A stretch of DNA of 64,000 nt from NCBI GenBank assembly GCA_965200145.1, contig CBDATG010000002.1:1398277-1462276 (forward strand), written 5' to 3'. The notes beneath the pieces were generated by a model. It searched no databases, was not told the origin of the DNA, and was given only the letters and a program-made list of their open reading frames with translations. Below, one piece after another: positions 1 through 8,600 of this stretch. Each line of letters starts with the position of its first letter. The first letter of the stretch is position 1. This DNA comes from CBDATG01 sp965200145. Its GTDB lineage: Bacteria > Chloroflexota > Dehalococcoidia > Lucifugimonadales > Lucifugimonadaceae. Position numbers and translations under genes: made by a program.

Positions 1-891
1 AGCTTGGAAGCGATCCATCCGCGAAAGAAGTGGACGGCGGTCCGACTTCTAGAACCCACTTTGGCAGTTCGTGCTAGGCAACTTGCGCAGGGCGAACTCA
101 ACCTGCCGCAACGCGCCGACCCGATCGCCATCCCCATATGTCATATCGGCACCATCGGGCGCGTCGGTCCCATGGACAGAGACATCACCGAGGGCAAGCG
201 CGGACCGTTCAGGAAGGTCAACAGCTCAAGCACCGGGGACGAGTTCCCCATGCTCTGGGCCCTCGCACCCGTCGGCAGGCAGCAAGGCGTGCGCTTAAAG
301 AACACGATGTTGACGCAACCAGATAGTCATGGTGTGGTCAAAGACGGTAGAACCGAGGATGCAGTCCGACTGTGGCGCAACGCCGCCCATCTGCACATCA
401 ACGCGCTGTTCCGTTTCAATGCCAACGGGACAGCTGCCGCATTCACGGACAGAAGATCGTTGGGCGGGCGTGCATGGCCTCCCCTCGCCGCTGGAAACAT
501 AGATCAGGAAAAGGCACTGTGTGTTTGGTTCAACGGCACACTCGGCATGATCAGTTACTGGATGGCGAGCAACCGAACCCAGGGCGGGCGAGGCGTGACG
601 GGAGTCACCGCGATACCGAGCATTCCCACGCTTGATGTGACCGCGCTAACTCCGCAAGCACTGGCGGCGGCGGTCGCTATCTTTGACGACTTGCAGGAAC
701 AGGCCATGCTACCAGCGAACGAGGCTTATCGCGATCCGGTCCGCCAGGAGCTCGATCGCCGCATTCTAACAGAGGTGCTGGAACTTGACGACGAATCCGT
801 TGAGCAGCTGGCGATACTTCGCGACCAGTGGTGTGCCGAGCCTACCGTTACCGGCACGAAGAAGACTGGCATCCAGTTTGCCAACACATGA
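1..891 (+). CDS. C-terminal part of a large N-6 DNA methylase-like protein (5' end outside window)
   Basis: The reading frame is open from the first base, so this is probably the 3' part of a larger gene; the TTG at 4 is not a convincing start. The last 296 residues contain LHINALFRFN, GGRAWPPL, KALCVWFNGTLGM, SNRTQGGRG, LPANEAYRDPVR and DQWCAEP. From memory, this arrangement occurs at the C-terminus of long proteins annotated as N-6 DNA methylase or class I SAM-dependent DNA methyltransferase, in the target-recognition or specificity part; no catalytic NPPY motif lies inside the window. The family assignment is therefore knowledge-based recall and moderate. It ends 25 bases before the glycosyltransferase start. 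Alternative: an uncharacterised accessory protein of a phage-defence locus extending to the left. Confidence 0.5.
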   Translation, partial: SLEAIHPRKKWTAVRLLEPTLAVRARQLAQGELNLPQRADPIAIPICHIGTIGRVGPMDRDITEGKRGPFRKVNSSSTGDEFPMLWALAPVGRQQGVRLKNTMLTQPDSHGVVKDGRTEDAVRLWRNAAHLHINALFRFNANGTAAAFTDRRSLGGRAWPPLAAGNIDQEKALCVWFNGTLGMISYWMASNRTQGGRGVTGVTAIPSIPTLDVTALTPQALAAAVAIFDDLQEQAMLPANEAYRDPVRQELDRRILTEVLELDDESVEQLAILRDQWCAEPTVTGTKKTGIQFANT

Positions 892-915
892 TCTTTCGTT
901 GCATATCATTCGCTT

Positions 916-1650
916 ATGACATCCGTTGAGATAGTGATACCTGTGCTGAACGAGGAGGTTTCCCTTCCGCGTTGCATCTCGCGCTTGGTTGAGTTCTTGG
1001 AGTCCGCTGACACTCCGGAATGGGACTGGCGCGTCACCGTTGCCGATAACGGTTCCACTGATGGCACACCAGAGGTCGGTCGTGTGCTGTCTGAGGCGGA
1101 CTCGCGCATTGCGATAACTCGCCTTGAGCAGCGCGGCAGAGGCAGGGCCCTCAAACGCGCTTGGATGGCGAGCACGGCAGATGTTCGGTGCTTCATGGAT
1201 GTCGACCTATCTACTGGGTTGGATGCGTTGCCTGCGCTCGTTGCGGCGGTATCTGATAGCGGGTACGGCGTTGCCATCGGTTCGAGGCTGATGCCCGATT
1301 CCAGGGTGGTCGGCAGGACGCTCAAGCGCGAGGTAACTTCGCGTAGCTACAACGCGCTGATCCGCATCATGTTTCCGCGCAAGACGTTCCGCGATGCCCA
1401 GTGCGGATTCAAAGCCGTATCGCCGGAGGTATGCCGCCGAGTGTTGCCGCTGGTGGCGAACAACGGATGGTTCTTCGATACCGAGCTGCTACTGCTGAGC
1501 CTGCGCGCCGGTTATCGGATTAAAGAGATACCTGTCCACTGGGAGGACGATCCTGACACGCGAGTGCGGATTCTGTCGACGGCGATGGAGGATCTTCGAG
1601 GTTTGATGCGCGTGCGTTTTCGTCCGCCGAAACGGTTTGTTGCGGATTAA
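916..1650 (+). CDS. Family 2 glycosyltransferase, dolichyl-phosphate mannose synthase-like
   Basis: A 244-residue GT-A fold enzyme that should transfer a sugar from a nucleotide donor to a lipid phosphate or similar acceptor at the cytoplasmic membrane face. Visible: the N-terminal IVIPVLNEE strand (residues 6-14), ADNGSTDGT (43-51) for nucleotide binding, the metal-binding D-x-D in FMDVDLSTG (about 95-98), IGSRL, and QCGFKAV followed by WFFDTELLLL, all typical of the DPM1 / polyprenol-phosphate glycosyltransferase subgroup. No C-terminal membrane helices are present, so this is the soluble type. It starts at ATG 916 without an obvious Shine-Dalgarno sequence and is followed 85 bases later by the phosphoribosyltransferase-like gene. 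The donor and acceptor cannot be read from the sequence. Confidence 0.9.
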   Translation: MTSVEIVIPVLNEEVSLPRCISRLVEFLESADTPEWDWRVTVADNGSTDGTPEVGRVLSEADSRIAITRLEQRGRGRALKRAWMASTADVRCFMDVDLSTGLDALPALVAAVSDSGYGVAIGSRLMPDSRVVGRTLKREVTSRSYNALIRIMFPRKTFRDAQCGFKAVSPEVCRRVLPLVANNGWFFDTELLLLSLRAGYRIKEIPVHWEDDPDTRVRILSTAMEDLRGLMRVRFRPPKRFVAD

Positions 1651-1735
1651 AGGAATCAGTCGCACGCGGCGGTTAAGGTTTATAGAGCTTCGACATGAAA
1701 TTTGATATACGCTTATTGCGAGGGAGGACCCGCCT

Positions 1736-2755
1736 ATGAACACACCGAGTGAGGAGTTTGAGCTATCGTCGACGACGTTGCGCGGTGCAACGGCATCGAT
1801 GGAGTACCGCAACGCCCGCGACATCCTGCGTGCTGAGCGGAAGAACCCGAACGTCTCATTTGAGGTTTACGCCGAGCAGTCTGGAGTGCTGTCCGGCATA
1901 GCCGAGGCGACTTGGTTCCTGCGCGCACGTCTGCCGCAAGTCTCTGGTTCCATCTCGTCATTGCAGGACGGAGACCGCATCGAGCGCGGTGAGACAGTGC
2001 TCTCGATAACTGCACCTTACGGGAACTTCGGCCTGTACCGCGATCTGATACTCGGCATCTTGGCATCCAATTCCGGTTGGGCGACAGCAGCCCGCAGGTG
2101 CGTTACCGCCGCCGGCGCAGTCCCTGTGATGGTCGCAGGCACGTCTGAGATCCACCCCGAAGTAGTTGGGCAGATGGAGTACTCGGCGGTCAAGGGAGGT
2201 TGCACGGCGGTATCCACGCCATTCGGCGGCGACCTCACGTCTACGACTCCGATGGGTTCCATGAGCCGCGAGTCTGTGCTGATCTGGGGCTCGGTTGGAC
2301 GCGCTGCGTCGCTTTATGATCAGCACATCACCCAGGGCATGCAACGCCAGATGCTGGTCCCAACGATCAACGATGCGATACATGAGGCACTCGAAGCAGC
2401 CCGTGCGTTGAGCGGCTCCAGCGCGAATCCGTTGCGCGCAGTGCGCCTTGACCTGCCTGAGAACCTAGGCGGCGGCTCGCCGGACTATGTCAAGGAGCTG
2501 AAAGGCAGATTGATCGCCGGCGGTTTCGCCAGCGTTGACATCCACTTGAGCGGCAATCTGACACCTGAGATCATCGAGCGCTATGTTGCGGAAGAGGCGC
2601 CGATTGCGCTCTTCGTAGTCGGCAGGTACATAGGCTCAGCACCGACCTTCATGTTCTCATCGGCTGTGAAAGAGATAGACGGCAAGGCGGTCGCACCGCT
2701 AGGAATGGTACCGGGCAGGGGATCAACATCGCGCTTGGTGCGTAGCCAAGGCTGA
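1736..2755 (+). CDS. Nicotinate phosphoribosyltransferase-like protein
   Basis: A 339-residue protein resembling the short (archaeal / Chloroflexi) form of the nicotinate phosphoribosyltransferase family, which couples nicotinate and PRPP to make nicotinate mononucleotide in NAD salvage. Visible: an N-terminal half-barrel with YAEQSGVLSGIAEA and GETVLSITAPYGNF, then the TIM-like core with AGTSEIHP, MEYSAVKGGCTAVSTPFGG, LDLPENLGGGSPDYV, VDIHLSGNLTPE and FVVGRYIG. The start is well set: an AGGGAGGA ribosome-binding site at 1721-1728 lies 7 bases before ATG 1736. It is shorter than the roughly 400-residue E. coli PncB, so whether it uses nicotinate or a related base is inferred, not shown. It converges on tilS, leaving 50 bases between stops. 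Confidence 0.75.
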   Translation: MNTPSEEFELSSTTLRGATASMEYRNARDILRAERKNPNVSFEVYAEQSGVLSGIAEATWFLRARLPQVSGSISSLQDGDRIERGETVLSITAPYGNFGLYRDLILGILASNSGWATAARRCVTAAGAVPVMVAGTSEIHPEVVGQMEYSAVKGGCTAVSTPFGGDLTSTTPMGSMSRESVLIWGSVGRAASLYDQHITQGMQRQMLVPTINDAIHEALEAARALSGSSANPLRAVRLDLPENLGGGSPDYVKELKGRLIAGGFASVDIHLSGNLTPEIIERYVAEEAPIALFVVGRYIGSAPTFMFSSAVKEIDGKAVAPLGMVPGRGSTSRLVRSQG

Positions 2756-2805
2756 TATGCATTGGGTCGAGTCGCTGACCACCCGACTGGGCAGGGTGAT
2801 TCGTC

Positions 2806-4191
2806 CTAACTGTCCGCCGGATCGTGAAACTCGATCTTGACGCACTTGGTGTCGTATTCCTCTACGCTCGCCCAATCATCGGGCGGGAATCCGACGATCC
2901 ATACGATGTGCCCGAGAGTATTGACCACGACTGGCACGCTGTCCCGCTGGCCCCTCGGTATCTTGGCGTTCACCATAATGTCCTTCACTTTGCGACGCCC
3001 GGACCGAAATGGCGCGTAAATATCACCGGGAGCACGCCCTCTAACTACAAGGGGGCCATACATCTTGAGTTGTTCGTACGACAAGTAAACGCATTGATGC
3101 CCGCTCCGAGGAGCGTCCGCGAAGGTATCCGGTACGTCGACTATATTGGCAGTCATGCGCGTCCCATTGCCCAGGTCGGCACTCCCAGGGATTGGCAACT
3201 TCACCGCCTGAATCGGTGGCCTGTCGCTAGCACCCACGTCGTCTCGCCGCGTCAATGTCGTCTCGCCGCTACGATGTCGCAATATGACATTGCCCGGCAG
3301 ATGCAGCTCTGCAACCGCATCACGCTTCACGAGTTGTAGCACCGCATCAATGTGAATCATCTCGATCTGGGACCCGGGCTCTGACACTTCGGCGTGCATG
3401 GTCTCGAGCAATTTGGCTGCCAGCGGGGTTGGCAAGCCTTGAATACCGTCGAGATTTGGGAGTTTGAACTGGCGCACGGCCGCTTCGGCCTCGGCTTCGA
3501 TGAAGTCGTCGTGTTCGCGAGCGATTTTCGCTAGGCGCGTGATGGCTTGCACCACGGCGGGATTGATCTGTTTCAGCGCCGGCAACACATGGTGACGGAT
3601 GCGATTCCGCGCATATCGATCATCGGTGTTTGAAGAGTCAAGCCTTGCAGTGATGCCGCGTTGCTCCAGAAACTCTGTCACCTCGGCTCTGGTCGCATCA
3701 AGCAGTGGCCTGATGACGCTGACCTGACTTCCTTCTGCTATAGCGCGTGAGTATGGCATCGCCGCGAGTCCGTGCAACCCCGTGCCGCGGGAGATGCGTA
3801 ACAGGACGGTCTCGGCCTGGTCGTCGGCGGTATGTGCAACGGCGACGAACGGCGCGTCCAGTTCGCCCGCAGCGCGTTGCAGGAAGCGGTAGCGGAGCTC
3901 GCGTGCTGGGGCCTCGCTTATGCCGTCTGATGGCGCGAGCGCGCGCTCTACTTGTAGCGGTATACCGAGCTGGGCGCACAACTCCCGCACGAAGTGCTCA
4001 TCCGCATCTGACTCCGGGCCTCGCGCCCTGTGATTGAAGTGCGCTGCGCCGATCGGAGTGTCGCGAGCCAGCAGTTGCGACAGGCCGAGCGTTAGCGCAG
4101 TCGAGTCCGGACCGCCAGAGCATGCGACGACGATCTGCTTCCCAGGTTCGTATCCCGATAGCCGCAGACCACTTTCCAGGCGGCTCAGCAT
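2806..4191 (-). CDS. tilS: tRNA(Ile)-lysidine synthase
   Basis: This 461-residue enzyme attaches lysine to C34 of the AUA-reading isoleucine tRNA (ATP-dependent, cytoplasmic). The PP-loop ATP-binding motif SGGPDS is at residues 25-30, followed by AAHFNHRARGPESDADE, a typical TilS stretch; HTADDQAETVLLR and RYARNRIRHHVLP complete the N-terminal catalytic domain. The C-terminal third contains the TilS substrate-binding domain (VRGRAPGD, KVKDIMVN, PRGQRDSVPVV, GHIVWIVGF). Length agrees with the family. It lies 78 bases downstream of the CNNM-like gene on the same strand and may be cotranscribed with it. The usual neighbours hpt and ftsH are not here. Confidence 0.93.
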   Translation of the reverse strand: MLSRLESGLRLSGYEPGKQIVVACSGGPDSTALTLGLSQLLARDTPIGAAHFNHRARGPESDADEHFVRELCAQLGIPLQVERALAPSDGISEAPARELRYRFLQRAAGELDAPFVAVAHTADDQAETVLLRISRGTGLHGLAAMPYSRAIAEGSQVSVIRPLLDATRAEVTEFLEQRGITARLDSSNTDDRYARNRIRHHVLPALKQINPAVVQAITRLAKIAREHDDFIEAEAEAAVRQFKLPNLDGIQGLPTPLAAKLLETMHAEVSEPGSQIEMIHIDAVLQLVKRDAVAELHLPGNVILRHRSGETTLTRRDDVGASDRPPIQAVKLPIPGSADLGNGTRMTANIVDVPDTFADAPRSGHQCVYLSYEQLKMYGPLVVRGRAPGDIYAPFRSGRRKVKDIMVNAKIPRGQRDSVPVVVNTLGHIVWIVGFPPDDWASVEEYDTKCVKIEFHDPADS

Positions 4192-4269
4192 CTTATCAGT
4201 TTGGCGGCGGATGTTCTGGATGTAGGAGATTGAGAGTTAAGTGGTGAGCTGGGAGGCGGTGCCAGTGCG

Positions 4270-5625
4270 TCACCGGGCTTTGCGAGCCTGCTCTGGAGCG
4301 ATGCTCGTTATCTTGAGCAGTTGGATGCGGTTGCCATCCATCTTCACGACCTTCATCTCCATCGTCTCGCCGTGTTTCGCTTCGTCGTTGACTTGCGGCG
4401 GGCGTTGCAACTTGTCGATGAAGAACCCGGCGATCGTCTCATATCGCGGATCGAGCGGTATCTCCAGCCCTGTATCACGACGGGTTCGCTCTACCGAAAG
4501 CGCGCCCGGGACGGTGAGGGTATTCGAGTCTCGCTTGATCTCATATTGGCGTAGTGCCAGATCGTCTTCATCGCCGCGCATCAGCTCAAATATTCCCTTC
4601 AGCGTGACGATGCCGTTCACACGACCCTTCGCATCAACAGCGACCACCATCTCGTGTCCACGGCGGATCATCTCCTTGATGACATCGTCGAGATGTCTTG
4701 CACCGGGCATGTAGAGCGGCTCCTCCATCACATGCTTTATCGGCGTCCTCAGCACATCCGCCAACGGTAGGTTGGCGCCTAATCCACGGTTCGCGACCAT
4801 CTTCACGACATCCTTTGTGTAGACCACTCCTGCCATCTGGTCGATGGTGTACCAGTAACCTGAAGGCTGGCGTTCACCGCGTTGCACAACGAATCCGGGC
4901 ATCAGTCCGTGCTTGGTCGTGACTGCCGCTTCGTGCTCCTTGTACTTTTCCAAGAAGGTCTGCAACGTGTCATCGATGTTGAGCCAGATGATTTCGCTGG
5001 TGTGTACCCTGACTTCGTGATATCCGAGGTCTTTGTCTCCGAACTCGAGCAGGTTATCGATCATCTCGCCGTGCGTATCGTCAACGTGCGAGTGGTCGAT
5101 GATCAAGGACAGCTCGCCAGAGGTGTAGATTGGCGTTTGCGTGTCCGAGATGCGGAAGCGTCGCATTAGGAAGACTGGCACCGAAGTGAAGATGAACACT
5201 ACCGGTCGTGCTATCCAGATGAGTGCCGAGATGATGTGCGCGACGGCGAGAGACCATCCCTCCGGGTATGCCGCGCCGATCGTCTTGGGCGTCAGTTCGC
5301 CGACTATGTAGACGAGTATCGTAGCGAGTGCAGTAGCGAGGATGTTGGTGATGATGGTAGTCTCGCCGCCTGCGATAGTTGCGACGAGCAGGTTGCTAGC
5401 GGCGACTGCGACGATGATGTTGAAGAGGTTGCCGAACAGCAGTATGGTGGCAAAGAAATTCTCGTAGCGTTCAAGCACCGAGACGACCATGTGCGCGCGT
5501 CTGTCCCCGCGTCCTGCCATGTCTTCGATGCGCGACATGCGTGCCGAGAGCAATGCAGCCTCGGCACCAGAGATGAAGGCGCTCCCAGCAAGAGCAAGGG
5601 CAATCATTGAGATGCTAAAGGCCAT
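4270..5625 (-). CDS. CNNM/CorC-type transmembrane protein (DUF21 - CBS pair - CorC_HlyC)
   Basis: A 451-residue integral membrane protein of the hemolysin C / CNNM divalent-cation transport family. The DUF21 domain (residues 1 to about 190) has about four hydrophobic segments and the signature GAEAALLSARMSRI; a CBS pair spans roughly 210-350 (DVLRTPIKHVMEEPLYM and GHEMVVAVDAKGRVNGIVTL), and a C-terminal CorC_HlyC/FAD-like domain follows (LDPRYETIAGFFIDKL, VVKMDGNRIQLLKI). Known members move or regulate Mg2+/Co2+ or Na+; substrate cannot be told here. The start ATG 5625 lacks a clear Shine-Dalgarno sequence and lies only 25 bases after the stop of the giant surface-protein gene, just beyond a CAGGATA/TATCCTG repeat. 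Confidence 0.88.
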   Translation of the reverse strand: MAFSISMIALALAGSAFISGAEAALLSARMSRIEDMAGRGDRRAHMVVSVLERYENFFATILLFGNLFNIIVAVAASNLLVATIAGGETTIITNILATALATILVYIVGELTPKTIGAAYPEGWSLAVAHIISALIWIARPVVFIFTSVPVFLMRRFRISDTQTPIYTSGELSLIIDHSHVDDTHGEMIDNLLEFGDKDLGYHEVRVHTSEIIWLNIDDTLQTFLEKYKEHEAAVTTKHGLMPGFVVQRGERQPSGYWYTIDQMAGVVYTKDVVKMVANRGLGANLPLADVLRTPIKHVMEEPLYMPGARHLDDVIKEMIRRGHEMVVAVDAKGRVNGIVTLKGIFELMRGDEDDLALRQYEIKRDSNTLTVPGALSVERTRRDTGLEIPLDPRYETIAGFFIDKLQRPPQVNDEAKHGETMEMKVVKMDGNRIQLLKITSIAPEQARKAR

Positions 5626-5634
5626 CGAATTAAC

Positions 5635-5696
5635 AGAGATATACAGGATGCTACAGGATAATCCTGCGGATCCTGCTTATCCCTGTTAATACTACT
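5635..5696. repeat. CAGGATA/TATCCTG dispersed repeat at the 3' end of the giant gene
   Basis: Several copies of the words CAGGAT and ATCCTG, ending in TATCCCTGTTAAT, form an imperfect inverted repeat. Read on the minus strand, it encodes the last residues of the giant protein (LTGISRIRRIIL) and its stop codon. The same element recurs at 19.4-19.8, 20.6, 21.5, 22.1 and 36.4 kb. A terminator role between the giant gene and the CNNM gene is possible, but there is no T-run. Confidence 0.75.
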
Positions 5697-8600
5697 AGGC
5701 CTGTTAGGAGGGTTAGGAGCAGGAGGGTGTAACCTGGGGCTGTTGCGCCGGTGTCTGGGGTGTCTGCTGGGGTGGTGGGGGTTGTCTGGGTTGGGGCGGG
5801 GACTAGGCCTAGGCGGGCTACTGCTATGGTGGCTGGGAGCTGGGTCAGCGTGCCGCAGACGGTCAGGTCGCCGGCGTTGGAGCGGATCTTGGTGCTCAGG
5901 ATGCTCAGGTCGCCGGTGGACTTGCGCTGGACTACCACTACGTTGGTCAGGTCTGCGCGGAACTCCTGTGGGAATGGGAGGCATGCCGTGGCAGGCTCGT
6001 TCAGCGTGTAGGACGGTATGGGCGGCTCGCCGGTGTCTGCTACGGCGTTTATGTCGTAGTAGCTGCCTGCCAGGGACATGGTCGCGCCTGGGACCGGGTC
6101 AGGCGTCGGTATGTCTGATACGGCCGCGCCTATGCCTACTACCGTGCGGTCCGGGATCGCGCCTGCGGGTGCGGTTACCGTTATGTCATCGCCGGTGAAT
6201 GTCCCGCCCTTGGTCGGCGTGAAGACTGTGTATGTGCCGCCCTTGTCGTCCGTCATGCTTGTCGGTATCGCGCCTGTGGGGTCTACCGGATCGGGTCGCG
6301 GTGCCTGGACTGCCGGGATGCCTGAGACGCGTATTGTGAACGTTGCGGTGCACTGCTCGCGCTCTGCGTCGGTTATCTCTGCCGCGCCTTCGTGGTGGCT
6401 GGTGCATACGCCATCCGGTTGCGCCTCTGCGGTTACGATGTATCTGCCTGGCGAGCTGGGCGCCGTGTATGTCACGCGCCGCCCATTGTTCGGTGTCGCG
6501 AATGTGCCGCCGGCGGAGCCGGTGCTGCCGTCAGCGAGCTTGTCCTCCCAGCGGAACACCAGCTTGGAGCCGGGCTTGCCCGGGATGCTGTTGTCCAGCA
6601 CCTCCTGCCCGTCGTAGATGTCCACGGTGAGCGCGATGGTGTCGCCGGCGCGTACGCTTACCTCGCGCACTGTCGGGCGTATGGAGTGCACCTCTGCAAT
6701 GCGTAACCTCGCGCTGCCGGCGGAGCTGGCTACCGGGCTTGGTCCTGCGCCGGTCTGCATTCTGAGCTCGAAGTCGTGTGAGATGCCTGACTCCAGGCCT
6801 GTCACCCACCTGCGCTGCGTCGAGCCGCGGTCTCCCTCGTGGTCGACGCGGATCCATTCCGACCATGTCTGCGTTCCGGTCGGCTTTGTGCGGTATTCGT
6901 AGTAGTCAGGTGTGTACAGCGCCGGGCTGGACCACTGCAGCAGTATCACGCCGGACGACTCTCCCGCCGTGAAGTCCTCGGCTGCCACCAGCGGCGCCGC
7001 TTGCGCCTTTTTCGTCAGCGGCAGCGTGAAGCCGGTCGCCATCCCTGTGTAGGCGCGGACCTGTATCTCGTACTCGACGCCTGGTCTCAGTCCCGGTATC
7101 AGGAACTGATTCTGGCTCGCCTGCGGCGTCACCTTGAACCAGCGAGACCACTGGCCAGGGTTGACAGTGCGGTGTCTGTAGATGAACGGATCGGTGCCGC
7201 CGGGCAGATCGATGGCGATGCGGCCCGGTATGGCGGCAGCGTCCACGTCGTATGCGGCATGTCTGGCCGGCACGTTGGCGCGCTGGTCCATGAACGTCGC
7301 GCCGCGTGCAGATGCCGTGCCTCGTGCCACCATGGTGGACTTGCCTACATTCGTTATCGCGGCGCGCACCTCGACGGTGTATGCCGCACCCTCGTCGAGC
7401 AGCGTGATCGTCGTGCTGGGCGTCATCGTCGCGGCTACGCTGGTCCAGCCCTCAGCCGCCGGCCACGGGTCGGCGGATAGCGAGGATAGCCTGTAGCGGT
7501 ACTCGTAGCTGGTCGCGCCGGTGACCGCCATCCAGGAGATGTCGATCTCGCCTGGGAATACTCCCGTCGTGGCGGTGAAGGATGCCGGCGTCGGTACAGG
7601 TGTCGGTGTGCCAGTGGTTGACACAGCCGCAGATGCGCCTACGGTCTGCATCACCGCACGCACCTCGAATGTGCGCGGCATGCCGGCGAGGAGCGTCGTG
7701 TAGGTGTAAGTCGTCGCGGTGCCAGCAGATGTCCAGGACGACCATGCGCCGGTCGTCCCTAGTCTGTGTCGCAGCTCGTAGCGCAGGATGGTTACGCCTG
7801 TGGGTGCTGTCCATCCGAGGTTGACCTCGCCCGGGTTGGTGCCGCCGCTCGCGGTGAAGCTGGTCGGCGGTGGGACCGGCCTTGCCGTCTGCGTTTCGAG
7901 TTGCGGCAGGCTGTACTGTATCGCCTGGTTGGCGAAGACGCGCACCTGCACGTGGTAGCTCTTGCCCGCCTGCAGCCCGCTGATCGTGTAGGTCGTCTCA
8001 TCGCTCTGCAGCGTGCCCGTGTCGCCGCTGTCCGGCACCTCTGCCCAATGCCCGGCGCCGCTCGACGGGTACGTCGCAGCGGTCTCCAGCTTGTAGCGGA
8101 ACTCGTAGTGCGTAACCGGCGCCGGCAGGGCGGGCCTGGCCCAGTCGATCTTTATGTCGCCCGGGTTCGGACCGTGGCTGAACGTCAGGTTCGCAGGTCC
8201 GGGTGTCGTCTGCGCCTGCGCCGTCCTGGTCGGAGTGGGCTGGCTGCTGCTGCCCGACACGACTGCGCGCAGCTGCACGTGGTAGCTCGATCTGGCGGTC
8301 AGCCCGGTGATCGTGTAGCTCGTGCCAGATCCCGCCGACGCCCAGTAGCCCGCGCCAGACGTCGGGTAGTTGGCGGTTGCCGCCAGCTTGTAGCGGAACT
8401 CGTATGTCGCGTTCGTTACCGCCGACCAGGACAGGTCGATCTCGCCGACATCGGAGCCGCTGCTGGCGGTGAAGCTGCCCGGGATGGGCACATTGGACGC
8501 GCGTGCGGTCAGCGTCGACGTGGCGGCGGATGCGCCGACTGCGTTGGACCAGTGGAAGCGCAGCTCGACGTGATAAGACACGCCGGCGGTCAGGCCGGTG

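Noticed and set aside
2824..3339. Plus-strand 171-residue frame opposite tilS
   Set aside because: Antisense shadow of a well-supported tilS; composition not protein-like and no ribosome-binding site.
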